A stretch of 8,068 nucleotides of DNA from an uncultured Eubacteriales bacterium (lineage in GTDB: Bacteria; Bacillota; Clostridia; Oscillospirales; Oscillospiraceae): assembly GCA_900313295.1 (NCBI GenBank), contig OMQS01000007.1, forward strand, positions 1-8,068. Reading direction: 5' to 3'. Position 1 is the stretch's first letter, and every line of letters starts with the position of its first letter. The notes under the pieces are model-generated. The model saw nothing but the letters and a program-made list of their open reading frames with translations, searched no databases and was not told the origin of the DNA. Below, piece after piece: positions 1 through 6,156 of this stretch. The translations under genes were made by a program, and so were the position numbers.

Positions 1-650
1 ACGCATTTGGCACCGGCGGCACGCAGCTTGGCCTTGGAGCGCCGGCGGGTGTGGATGTCGCAGCAGAGGACGGTGTCGGTATAGTCCAGAATGGACTCCA
101 CACGGTTGGAGAAGACGATCTCCGCCTGAGCGCCGGCGGCTTCGATGAGGCTCTGATAATAGTCCACATAATCAACGCCGGTGAAGGGGTGGATCACGGA
201 ACCGAAGTGGCTGCGGAACTGCGCCAGCGTCAGAACGTCACGATAGGGGTCTACGCCGGCCTCGTCCAGCTGCTCCATGCTGACCAGATGGTTGCCCACC
301 TCGTCGGAGGGCAGGCTGAGAAGCAGAACCACCTTTTCGGCACCGGAGGCGATGCCGGAGAGCAGCAGGGAGAAGCGGTTGCGGCTGAGGATGGGGAAGG
401 AAACGCCCACGGTCTTGCCGCCGGTCTTGGTCTTGACATCGGCAGCGATCTGCTGCACGGAGGCGTAGTTGCCCTGGCAGCGGGCTACCACGGACTCGGT
501 GATGGCCACGATGTCCTTGTCACGGGGCTGGATGCCCTCCTCGGACAGGGCATTGACCACGGTGTCGGCGGTGATGGCGACCACGTCGTCGCCCTCGCGG
601 AAGATGGGCGCACGCACGCCACGCACTACGGTACCAAGGGTTCTGCTCAT
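1..650 (-). CDS. Coenzyme F420-0:L-glutamate ligase (CofE)-like protein, partial
   Basis: The first 216 codons are visible; the gene runs off the left edge and lacks its C-terminus. The N-terminus (VRGVRAPIFREGDD, about residues 8-21) followed by DKDIVAITESVVARCQGNY (about 44-62) matches the start of the CofE fold, where archaeal enzymes read roughly GIRTPxVxxGDD and DVVVVTSKVVSKAEG. Archaeal and actinobacterial CofE adds glutamate to F420-0 through a GTP-dependent amide bond. Clostridia carry homologues annotated this way although most are not known to make F420, so the substrate here is unknown. The start ATG at 650-648 follows AAGGAG (665-660) with 9 bases spacing, and a promoter lies just upstream. 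There is no signal peptide or membrane segment in the visible part, so it is probably cytosolic. It shares strand with the hydrogenase operon but is separated by a terminator-like hairpin and its own promoter. Family call fairly sure; function not. Confidence 0.75.
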   Translation of the reverse strand, partial: MSRTLGTVVRGVRAPIFREGDDVVAITADTVVNALSEEGIQPRDKDIVAITESVVARCQGNYASVQQIAADVKTKTGGKTVGVSFPILSRNRFSLLLSGIASGAEKVVLLLSLPSDEVGNHLVSMEQLDEAGVDPYRDVLTLAQFRSHFGSVIHPFTGVDYVDYYQSLIEAAGAQAEIVFSNRVESILDYTDTVLCCDIHTRRRSKAKLRAAGAKC

Positions 651-695
651 GTGATTGATCTCCTTTTCGGCGGTGTTTTTTTTCAAGCAAGGGGT

Positions 696-724
696 AGTAT
701 ACCCCATTTGGCGGCATAAGTAAA
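696..724 (-). promoter_or_regulatory. Sigma-A-type promoter of the CofE-like gene
   Basis: On the minus strand TTTACT (724-719), 17 bases, then TATACT (701-696) make a near-consensus promoter. An A/T-rich stretch (about 721-757) directly upstream could act as an UP element. The predicted start near 689 leaves a leader of about 40 bases before the ATG at 650. Its presence suggests that this gene is transcribed separately from the hydrogenase operon. Confidence 0.7.
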
Positions 725-795
725 ATATTGAATTTTTATTTTAGAAATAAATGTGGATTATGACACGGGCGCAGAGCAAGCGGGAGGACAGAGGC

Positions 796-813
796 GTCCG
801 CCCCTACGGGGGG
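796..813. repeat. GC-rich intergenic repeat core, copy 1
   Basis: This short stretch between hydA and the CofE-like gene contains CCGCCCCTACGGGG, with a small inverted repeat CCCC-TAC-GGGG at 801-811. A related core, CCCCGCCCTACGGAGGGG, recurs in the same orientation in the other long intergenic region (about 6095-6112). The similarity and the confinement to spacers suggest a dispersed non-coding repeat family. With only two diverged copies in view, the boundaries are uncertain. Confidence 0.45.
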
Positions 814-837
814 ATGGCTGGGGGTGCGGTGTCGGCG

Positions 838-883
838 GATAGAAATGAAGGCAGGGCGCAGCCACTCGGCTGCACCCTGCCTT
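838..883 (-). terminator. Hairpin terminator of the hydCBA operon
   Basis: A 16-pair arm-to-arm inverted repeat spans 848-883: AAGGCAGGG, one mismatch, GCAGCC, loop ACTC, GGCTGC, mismatch, CCCTGCCTT. It starts 11 bases beyond the hydA stop codon. On the minus strand it is followed by the moderately T-rich tract CATTTCTAT (847-839). The stem is strong but the U-tract is imperfect, so termination may be partial. Position and stem make it the probable end of the hydrogenase transcript. Confidence 0.65.
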
Positions 884-894
884 AAAAATGCTAA

Positions 895-2598
895 TTAATC
901 GTCTTTTCCATAATGGACATGGAGATGGTCGTGGCACCACTGGGGGCCGAAGTCGGAGAGCATGGCGGTGACCACGGGGTTCTTTTCGGCGCGCTTGAAG
1001 AGGGCGGAGGCATCGGCGGCATAGAGGCCGCTGCCGCGCTCCTTTTTCACGGCGGCAAGGCCGTAGGGCTGACCGGCGCCGCCTACGCAGCCGCCTTGAC
1101 AACTCATGACCTCCACCAGATGGTAAAAACGCTTGCCGGCTTCTACGTCGGCGATAAGCTCCTTAGCGTGGATGAGGCCGTTGACTACGGCGATCTTAAT
1201 TTCGGTGCCGCCTACGTCATAGGTGACCTCGCGGATGGGGGCGTCGCCCCGAATGCCGGACACGCGCACCTGCCGCAGGGTGTTTTTGGACTTATCAGGC
1301 AGGCAGTGGCGCACCACGGACTCCGCCACGCCGCCGGTGACACCATAGATCACAGCGGCACCGGAGCCGAGACCGAAGGGTAGATCCGGAGATTCCAGCT
1401 CCAGCTCGTCCAGATGGATGCCGGTCTCGCGGATCATATCCACCAGCTCGCGGGTGGTGAGCACCAGATCTACATCCGGCGTGCCATTGTGGAAGAACTC
1501 GTCACGGGCGGCCTCCATCTTCTTGGCGGTGCAGGGCATGAGGGCAATGTGATAGGTGGTGCGGCCGTCGGCGGCGTCCTTTTCGGCGTATTTCTCCTTG
1601 AGCACGGCGGCGAACATCTCCATGGGGGACTTGCAGGTGGAGATATTTTTGAGGTACTTGGGGTCGTTCAGCTCCAGATATTTGACCCAAGCGGGGCAGC
1701 AGGAGGTGAACATGGGGAAGGGACCGCCGTTTTTCAGCCGCTGGAGAAACTCCTCGGCCTCGGTGATGGTGGTGATGTCGGCGGCAAAGTTGGTGTCGTA
1801 CACCTCGTCCACGCCCATGATTTTCAAGGCGGAGACTACGCGGTCAAGAACGTTCTCGCCGGCGGCATAGCCGAACGCCTCGCCCACGGCCACGCGGACG
1901 GCGGGGGCAATTTGCACCACCACGCGCTTCTGGGGGTCGTGAATGGCTTTCCAGGCGGTGCCGATCTGGTCGTTGACGGTGATGGCGCCGGTGGTGCACA
2001 CGGCGGCGCACTGGCCGCAGCTGACGCACTTGGTCTCGCTGAGCTTTTTATCGAAAGCGGGCATGACCTGCAGCTCGCTGCCGCGGCCGGCAAAGTCCAG
2101 AATGCCCTGCCCCTGCTTTTCCTCACAGACACGGACGCAGTCGCCACAGAGGATGCACTTGTTGGGGTCACGGAAGATGGCGTGGCTGGAGTAGTCCATT
2201 TCGTAGCGGGGGCGGGTGTCGGGGAAGCGGACGTGACGCACGCCGAACCGCTGGGCCAGCTCCTGCAGGCGGCAGTTGCCGCTCTTGGCGCAGCGCGTGC
2301 AGCTGCAGTCGTGGGAGGCGAGAAGCAGCTCCAGGATCATGCGGCGGTGCTTTAAGAGCCTGGCGGTGTTGGTGCGAATGGACATGCCGTCCCGCGGCTC
2401 CATGGAGCAGGAGGCCTCGATCTTGCCGGTTTTGGTGTCCTCCACCATGCACATGCGGCAGGCGCCGTAAACGCTGAGGTCGGAATAGTAGCAGAAGGTG
2501 GGAATGTCAATGCCCGCTTTGCGGACAACGGCCAGCACGTTTTTCTCCCCGTCAAAGGGAACGCGGATGCCGTCGATGATCATGATTCCTTTTGCCAT
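895..2598 (-). CDS. hydA: [FeFe]-hydrogenase catalytic subunit HydA (HndD-like)
   Basis: This 567-residue subunit reversibly interconverts H2 with protons and electrons; it is presumably cytoplasmic in a HydABC complex. Domains in order: a ferredoxin-like [2Fe-2S] domain (C36, C47, C50, C64); a His-Cys [4Fe-4S] site (H96, C100, C103, C109); two [4Fe-4S] clusters (C148/C151/C154/C158 and C191/C194/C197/C201); then the H-domain. The three H-cluster signatures are TSCCPAW (298-304), MPCTAKKME (354-362) and EVMSCQGGC (496-504). C301, C356, C500 and C504 should hold the H-cluster, and C300, E280, E283 and S320 match the proton path of clostridial CpI with an offset of one. So all catalytic residues appear intact. 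In the third motif the usual GGGQP reads GAGQP. The length fits the M3 class rather than the longer Thermotoga HydA. The ATG lies 3 bases after the hydB stop, with AGGAGG inside the hydB tail. No maturase genes are in view. Confidence 0.95.
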   Translation of the reverse strand: MAKGIMIIDGIRVPFDGEKNVLAVVRKAGIDIPTFCYYSDLSVYGACRMCMVEDTKTGKIEASCSMEPRDGMSIRTNTARLLKHRRMILELLLASHDCSCTRCAKSGNCRLQELAQRFGVRHVRFPDTRPRYEMDYSSHAIFRDPNKCILCGDCVRVCEEKQGQGILDFAGRGSELQVMPAFDKKLSETKCVSCGQCAAVCTTGAITVNDQIGTAWKAIHDPQKRVVVQIAPAVRVAVGEAFGYAAGENVLDRVVSALKIMGVDEVYDTNFAADITTITEAEEFLQRLKNGGPFPMFTSCCPAWVKYLELNDPKYLKNISTCKSPMEMFAAVLKEKYAEKDAADGRTTYHIALMPCTAKKMEAARDEFFHNGTPDVDLVLTTRELVDMIRETGIHLDELELESPDLPFGLGSGAAVIYGVTGGVAESVVRHCLPDKSKNTLRQVRVSGIRGDAPIREVTYDVGGTEIKIAVVNGLIHAKELIADVEAGKRFYHLVEVMSCQGGCVGGAGQPYGLAAVKKERGSGLYAADASALFKRAEKNPVVTAMLSDFGPQWCHDHLHVHYGKDD

Positions 2599-2601
2599 GG
2601 C

Positions 2602-4497
2602 TTAACCCTCCTCTTCGATGGCATCAATGGCCCCGAAGGGGCAGGCGCCCCAGCAGGCACCGCAGTGGATGCACTTTTCATTATCGATGACATACGGCGT
2701 GCGGGGATGACCGGAGATGGCCTCCATGGGGCAGTTGCGGGCGCACTTGCCGCAGCCCTTGCACAGCTCCGGCTTAATTTCCAGACGGCGCTTGCGGCCG
2801 TTGCACACGGGACAGTGGTGGTTTACCACATGGTTGAGGTATTCCTCGCGGAAGTAGCGCAGGGTGCTGAGCACGGGCTTGCAGGCGCTCTGTCCCAGAC
2901 CGCACAGGGCGGTGGTGGAGATGGTGTCCGACAGGGCTTCCAGCATATCCAGATCCTCGGGGGAGCCTTCGTTGGCTACGATGCGATCCAGAATTTCCAG
3001 CATGCGCTTGGTGCCCTCCCGGCAGGGAACGCACTTGCCGCAGGATTCATTTTGCGTGAAATGCATGAAGAAACGGGCGGTTTCTACCATGCAGGTGTCC
3101 TCGTCCATGACCACCAGACCGCCGGAGCCGACGATGGCGCCCACCTTCTTCAGAGAGTCGAAGTCCAGGGGAAGATCCAGGTGTTCCTCCGTGAGACAGC
3201 CGCCGGCGGGGCCGCCGATCTGCACGGCCTTGAACTTTTTGCCGTTCTGGATGCCGCCGCCGATGTCGAAGATGATCTCCCGCAGGGTGGTGCCCATGGG
3301 AACCTCCACAAGGCCGGTATTGACCACGTTGCCGGTGAGGGCGAAGGTCTTGGTGCCGGAGCTGCCCTCGGTGCCGATGGAACGATACCAGCCGGCGCCG
3401 CGGCTGATGATGCCGGGGACATTGGCAAAGGTTTCCACGTTGTTCAGAACCGTGGGCTTGCCCCACAGGCCGTGGTCCACGGTGCGGGGAGGCTTGGTGC
3501 GGGGCATACCGCGCTTGCCCTCGATGGAGGCGGTAAGGGCGCTGCCCTCGCCGCAGACGAAGGCACCGGCACCGCGGTTGATATGCATGTGGAAGGAGAA
3601 GCCGGAGTCCATGATATTATCGCCCAGCAGGCCCAGACGGGTGGCCTTGTCAATGGCTACCTGCAGGCGCTCCACGGCCAGGGGGTACTCGGCCCGGACA
3701 TAGATATAGCCCTCGGTGGCACCGGTGGCCACGCCGGCAATCATCATGCCCTCAATGACGGAGTGGGGATTGCCCTCCATGATGGAGCGATCCATGAATG
3801 CGCCGGGATCGCCCTCGTCGCCGTTGCAGACGATGTATTTTACATCGGAGATATTCTTGCGCACGCTCTCCCACTTGCGCCCGGCAGGGAAGCCGCCGCC
3901 GCCCCGACCACGGAGACCGGAATCGGAAATCTCGCGGCAGATGGCTTCGTCCGTCATGTCGAACAGGGCTTTTTCAAAGGCGCGGTAGCCGTCCTTGGCG
4001 ATGTACTCCTCCAGATTCTCGGCATCGCAGTCGCCGCAGCCCTTCAGCACCACGCGGTGCTGCTTTTTATAGAAGGGAATATCCTCCTGACGGGGGTAGG
4101 AAACGCCGCTTTGATGGTAGGTCAGGCGCTCAATGATCTTGCCGCCCAGCAGGGTGCGCTCCACGATCTCGTGGCAGTCCTCGGGCTTGACGCGAACGTA
4201 CATGACGCCCAGCGGCTCGATGTGGACAAGGCAGCCCATTTCACAGAAGCCGTGGCAGCCGCTCATCTTGATATGCAGGCTCTTTTCCTCCTCGCCGTGG
4301 TGGGTGAGACCCACATAGACGCTGAGACCGCGCTCCTGACACTCGGTGCGGAGGTTTTCATAGACCTTCATGGAGCCGCTGGCGATGCAGCCCGTGCCGG
4401 CGCAGATGAGCACCGTGAGGGAGGACTTGCTGCGCGCTAAGGCGTCGGCCGCCTGCGCCTGCAGGGCGTGGAAGCCTTCTCGGGTGAGAACACTCAT
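2602..4497 (-). CDS. hydB: Flavin/nucleotide-binding hydrogenase subunit HydB (NuoF/HndC-like, N-terminal HndB-like fusion)
   Basis: This 631-residue subunit should bind FMN and NAD(P)H and is the presumed site where electrons split between nucleotide and ferredoxin. Domains: an N-terminal thioredoxin-like [2Fe-2S] domain (C32, C37, C81, C85), equivalent to Desulfovibrio HndB but fused; a NuoF core with the FMN motif GLRGRGGGGFPAGRKW (194-209) and CNGDEGDPGAFMDR (224-237); the nucleotide loop GAGAFVCGEGSAL (309-321); the [4Fe-4S] site C486/C489/C492/C532; and a C-terminal 2x[4Fe-4S] ferredoxin domain (C579/C582/C585/C589, C609/C612/C615/C619). HHCPVC (560-565) with C539 may be a metal site. 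Relative to Thermus Nqo1, E185 and F205 are replaced by G318 and R338, which hints at NADP(H) use. The ATG overlaps the hydC stop as ATGA, with AGGAGG 10 bases upstream, so translation is probably coupled. Subunit identity is firm; cofactor preference is inference. Confidence 0.95.
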   Translation of the reverse strand: MSVLTREGFHALQAQAADALARSKSSLTVLICAGTGCIASGSMKVYENLRTECQERGLSVYVGLTHHGEEEKSLHIKMSGCHGFCEMGCLVHIEPLGVMYVRVKPEDCHEIVERTLLGGKIIERLTYHQSGVSYPRQEDIPFYKKQHRVVLKGCGDCDAENLEEYIAKDGYRAFEKALFDMTDEAICREISDSGLRGRGGGGFPAGRKWESVRKNISDVKYIVCNGDEGDPGAFMDRSIMEGNPHSVIEGMMIAGVATGATEGYIYVRAEYPLAVERLQVAIDKATRLGLLGDNIMDSGFSFHMHINRGAGAFVCGEGSALTASIEGKRGMPRTKPPRTVDHGLWGKPTVLNNVETFANVPGIISRGAGWYRSIGTEGSSGTKTFALTGNVVNTGLVEVPMGTTLREIIFDIGGGIQNGKKFKAVQIGGPAGGCLTEEHLDLPLDFDSLKKVGAIVGSGGLVVMDEDTCMVETARFFMHFTQNESCGKCVPCREGTKRMLEILDRIVANEGSPEDLDMLEALSDTISTTALCGLGQSACKPVLSTLRYFREEYLNHVVNHHCPVCNGRKRRLEIKPELCKGCGKCARNCPMEAISGHPRTPYVIDNEKCIHCGACWGACPFGAIDAIEEEG

Positions 4498-4982
4498 TTG
4501 GCAAGACCCTCCTCTCTACGAATGGAATCCAGCAGTGCCAGAGCGGAGTCCGGCGTCATTTTGGCGTGAACCTCGCCGTCGATGGTGAGCACCGGCGAAA
4601 GGCCGCAGGCACCCAGACAGGCCACGGTTTCCAGGGTGAAAAGGCCGTCGGCGTCGGTCTTGCGCTTGCCGGTGAGCTGCATATAGTCGTGAATGGCGTC
4701 ATAGATGGGCTGGGACTTGCGGACATGGCAGGCCGTGCCGTCGCACACACGGATGATGTGTTTGCCCTTGGGCTCCAGAGAGAAATTCTCATAAAATGTG
4801 GCCACGCTGTAGACCTTGGCCGTGCTGATGCCGAGGCGGTCGGCGATGAGGGTCATGTCCTCCTGACTGAGGTAGTTGAAGATCGTTTGCGTGTCCTGCA
4901 AAATGGCGATCAACTGGCTGGGCTGCGCCCCATGGGCATCAATGATCTCGCCCACACGGGCAAGGCGCTCGTTCATGCTCAT
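4494..4982 (-). CDS. hydC: Hydrogenase subunit HydC (NuoE/HndA-like [2Fe-2S] protein)
   Basis: This 162-residue protein is a NuoE-family [2Fe-2S] subunit. The N-terminal helical part contains YSVATFYENF (about residues 58-67), a NuoE hallmark. The thioredoxin-like C-terminal domain carries C80, C85, C122 and C126 in the C-x4-C...C-x3-C pattern that binds one [2Fe-2S] cluster. In HydABC-type enzymes it sits beside HydB close to the FMN. It is the first gene of the operon, and its TGA stop overlaps the hydB ATG. The frame stays open to an ATG at 5030, but the ATG at 4982 has AAGGAG at the right distance and begins at the family's usual N-terminus, so I chose it. A further ATG two codons in (4976) is possible. 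The predicted promoter start near 5045 does not exclude the longer form, but no good ribosome site precedes it. Confidence 0.93.
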   Translation of the reverse strand: MSMNERLARVGEIIDAHGAQPSQLIAILQDTQTIFNYLSQEDMTLIADRLGISTAKVYSVATFYENFSLEPKGKHIIRVCDGTACHVRKSQPIYDAIHDYMQLTGKRKTDADGLFTLETVACLGACGLSPVLTIDGEVHAKMTPDSALALLDSIRREEGLAK

Positions 4983-4990
4983 TGCTTCTT

Positions 4991-4996
4991 CTCCTT
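4991..4996 (-). promoter_or_regulatory. Ribosome binding site fixing the hydC start
   Basis: AAGGAG on the minus strand lies 8 bases before the ATG at 4982-4980. The alternative upstream ATG at 5030 has no comparable purine tract, so this site decides the start and gives a 162-residue HydC. Confidence 0.8.
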
Positions 4997-5051
4997 GCTG
5001 ATGAATTGTCTTTCTTTCTCTGTGCTGCACAAAAAAATGCAGAGCAAAAAT

Positions 5052-5079
5052 ATTTTATCATAGCCCGGCGAGATTGCAA
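5052..5079 (-). promoter_or_regulatory. Promoter of the hydCBA operon
   Basis: On the minus strand TTGCAA (5079-5074), 16 bases, then TAAAAT (5057-5052) resemble a sigma-A promoter. The -10 is preceded by TGA, giving an extended TGn element. Transcription would begin near 5045, leaving a leader of about 63 bases before hydC. The -35 lies inside the palindrome at 5074-5091, so a repressor bound there would block this promoter. Confidence 0.6.
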
Positions 5080-5091
5080 TAGTTTTAACAA
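5074..5091. promoter_or_regulatory. Candidate Rex (NADH/NAD+ sensor) operator
   Basis: The 18 bases TTGCAATAGTTTTAACAA match the Rex consensus TTGTTAA-N4-TTAACAA at 11 of 14 specified positions, with one half-site perfect. The site overlaps the -35 of the hyd promoter, where a repressor would act. Rex is known to control hydrogenase and fermentation genes in Clostridia. The assignment rests on motif and position only; the second half-site is degenerate. Confidence 0.45.
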
Positions 5092-5196
5092 TCTTTTCAC
5101 CGGCGGGACGCGCCAAAAAATAAGGAGTAAAATTGTGCAAAACGATAGGGGAAGGGGCAATGCTTGCAAAAGTTGCGGGTTTTGAGGGGAGAATAC

Positions 5197-5225
5197 TTGA
5201 GAAGGGGGGCTTTTCATGGTATACT
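5197..5225 (+). promoter_or_regulatory. Promoter of radC
   Basis: TTGAGA (5197-5202), 17 bases, then TATACT (5220-5225) form a strong sigma-A-like promoter. Transcription should start near 5232, about 30 bases before the radC ATG. It diverges from the hyd promoter, about 140 bases away. It lies downstream of the in-frame ATG at 5133, which argues against the longer radC reading. Confidence 0.7.
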
Positions 5226-5248
5226 CTACCAGATAGCGTTTACGGCGG

Positions 5249-5255
5249 AAGGAGG
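5249..5255 (+). promoter_or_regulatory. Ribosome binding site fixing the radC start
   Basis: AAGGAGG lies 6 bases before the ATG at 5262-5264. It selects this ATG over the in-frame ATG at 5133, whose extra 43 codons look unlike any RadC N-terminus. Confidence 0.8.
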
Positions 5256-5261
5256 GAGAGC

Positions 5262-5933
5262 ATGGGAGGCGTTCACGACGGACACCGCGCCCGAATGAAG
5301 AAAAAGCTGCTGGAAAGCGGCGAGCAGAGCTTTGCCAACCATGAGCTGCTGGAGGTGCTGCTGTATTACGCCATCCCCCGACGGGACACCAACGAGCTGG
5401 CGCACCGGCTCATGGAGCAGTTCGGCTCGCTGCAGGGCGTGCTGTCGGCCTCGCCGCAGGAGCTGGCCTGCGTGCAGGGCATGGGAGAGCACGCGGCGCT
5501 GCTGGTGAAGCTGGTGACTATGCTGCGGCGGCGGGCGGCGCAGGACACAAAGGAGAAGATCCTAAACTCCGTGGACAAGTGCGGCGAATATTTTACGGCG
5601 CTGCTTGGCGGCAGCCGCAAGGAGATGCTGTGGCAGGTGTGTCTGGACGGCAAGGGAAAGGTGCTGTCCTCCCGCTGTTTGGCGGAGGGCGACGTGAGTA
5701 TGGCGGCCGTGAGCGTGCGGCAGGTGGTGGAGTACGCCCTGCGAGCGGGAGCTGTGGGGGTGGTGCTGGCGCACAACCATCCCAGCGGGGTGGCGCTGCC
5801 CTCACGGGAGGATATTTCCACCACGCGGTACATTCGGGACGCGCTGCGTACCATGAACATTCAACTGGTGGATCACATCGTGGTGGCGGACGAGGATTAT
5901 GTATCCATGGCCGCCAGCGGGATGCTGCTGTAG
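5262..5933 (+). CDS. radC: RadC family protein (JAB/MPN-domain, UPF0758)
   Basis: The 223-residue product has the usual RadC layout and length. An N-terminal helix-hairpin-helix-like region (about 1-92) begins HDGHRARMKKKLLESG and contains HELLEVLLYYAIPRRDTNELAHRL. A C-terminal JAB/MPN metalloprotease-like domain (about 103-223) follows. The metal motif is H171-N-H173-P-S-G with D184, exactly the H-x-H-x10-D spacing, and E142 is a plausible upstream acidic residue. RadC proteins were named from a repair phenotype that was later reassigned in E. coli, so the biochemical role remains unsettled; a DNA-associated hydrolase is one idea. The gene is monocistronic by its own promoter and a strong terminator. 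It lies beside uvrB on the same strand, but the 348-base gap with a terminator argues against co-transcription. There is no sign of damage. Confidence 0.93.
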   Translation: MGGVHDGHRARMKKKLLESGEQSFANHELLEVLLYYAIPRRDTNELAHRLMEQFGSLQGVLSASPQELACVQGMGEHAALLVKLVTMLRRRAAQDTKEKILNSVDKCGEYFTALLGGSRKEMLWQVCLDGKGKVLSSRCLAEGDVSMAAVSVRQVVEYALRAGAVGVVLAHNHPSGVALPSREDISTTRYIRDALRTMNIQLVDHIVVADEDYVSMAASGMLL

Positions 5934-5950
5934 GGTTTAAGAAAAAGGAC

Positions 5951-5975
5951 GGGCTGCCTGCGGGCAGCCCTTTTT
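5951..5975 (+). terminator. Rho-independent terminator of radC
   Basis: A perfect 8-pair stem GGGCTGCC / GGCAGCCC with loop TGCG is followed directly by TTTTT (5971-5975), starting 17 bases after the radC stop. An A-run (5942-5946) precedes it, so weak function on the other strand is possible. Confidence 0.9.
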
Positions 5976-6015
5976 GCGGGTATAAGGGGAGTGCGGCGCG
6001 GTGGGGGTATTACGG

Positions 6016-6043
6016 ATTGCCACGTTGCTGCGCTCCTCGCAAT
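6016..6043. repeat. REP-like dispersed repeat (ATTGC...GCAAT imperfect palindrome)
   Basis: This 28-base element opens with ATTGCCACG and closes with CCTCGCAAT, whose complement is ATTGCGAGG, so the outer arms pair at 7 of 9 positions. Read on the minus strand in one frame it encodes VIARSAATWQS, a peptide I recall from many spurious ORFs in unrelated bacterial genomes, where such elements lie between genes. Here it lies between the radC terminator and the uvrB promoter. The palindrome is seen directly; membership of a dispersed family is from memory. Confidence 0.6.
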
Positions 6044-6073
6044 GACAGTTTTTTGGGGCGGTGCGATGCGTGG

Positions 6074-6115
6074 TTGGGCGGCGGGGTGTGGTCGCCCCGC
6101 CCTACGGAGGGGCGG
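6074..6115. repeat. GC-rich intergenic repeat, copy 2
   Basis: A very GC-rich block contains an inverted repeat GCGGGG (6081-6086) / CCCCGC (6095-6100) with an 8-base loop, then CCCTACGGAGGGGCGGG. The CGCCC-CTACGG-GGGG core resembles 796-813 beside hydA. It is probably a dispersed non-coding repeat. It is not followed by a T-run, so it is unlikely to be a terminator. Confidence 0.45.
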
Positions 6116-6156
6116 GAGGGGCGTTCCTGTTTTTTGGAGGGAAAAACTCAAAAACA

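Noticed and set aside
51..719. 222-codon open frame on the plus strand opposite the CofE-like gene
   Set aside because: The minus strand gives a recognisable CofE N-terminus with promoter and ribosome site; this frame has neither.
910..936. His/Cys-rich C-terminus of HydA (CHDHLHVHY)
   Set aside because: An LHTHY-like end is, as I recall, common in M3 hydrogenases, so it is probably family-typical rather than a special metal site.
1414..2355. 313-codon open frame on the plus strand opposite hydA
   Set aside because: Low-complexity Gly/Ala/His/Val reading with no recognisable domain, fully inside a certain hydA.
2665..4440. 591-codon open frame on the plus strand opposite hydB
   Set aside because: Its composition is the Ala/Gly/His/Val-rich mirror of a GC-rich gene; hydB on the other strand has full family motifs. 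It is a codon-bias shadow.
5005..5045. Possible hairpin in the hyd leader (CTCTG...CAGAG)
   Set aside because: The stem is short and interrupted, with no U-run after it, so there is no support for an attenuator or riboswitch.
5135..5185. Possible 16-codon GTG-start peptide after AAGGAG, upstream of radC
   Set aside because: No promoter placed for it, composition uninformative, and it ends before the radC promoter; chance occurrence is likely.
5133..5261. 43-codon N-terminal extension of radC
   Set aside because: It begins upstream of the predicted radC promoter, lacks a good ribosome site and does not resemble RadC, whereas the ATG at 5262 has AAGGAGG.
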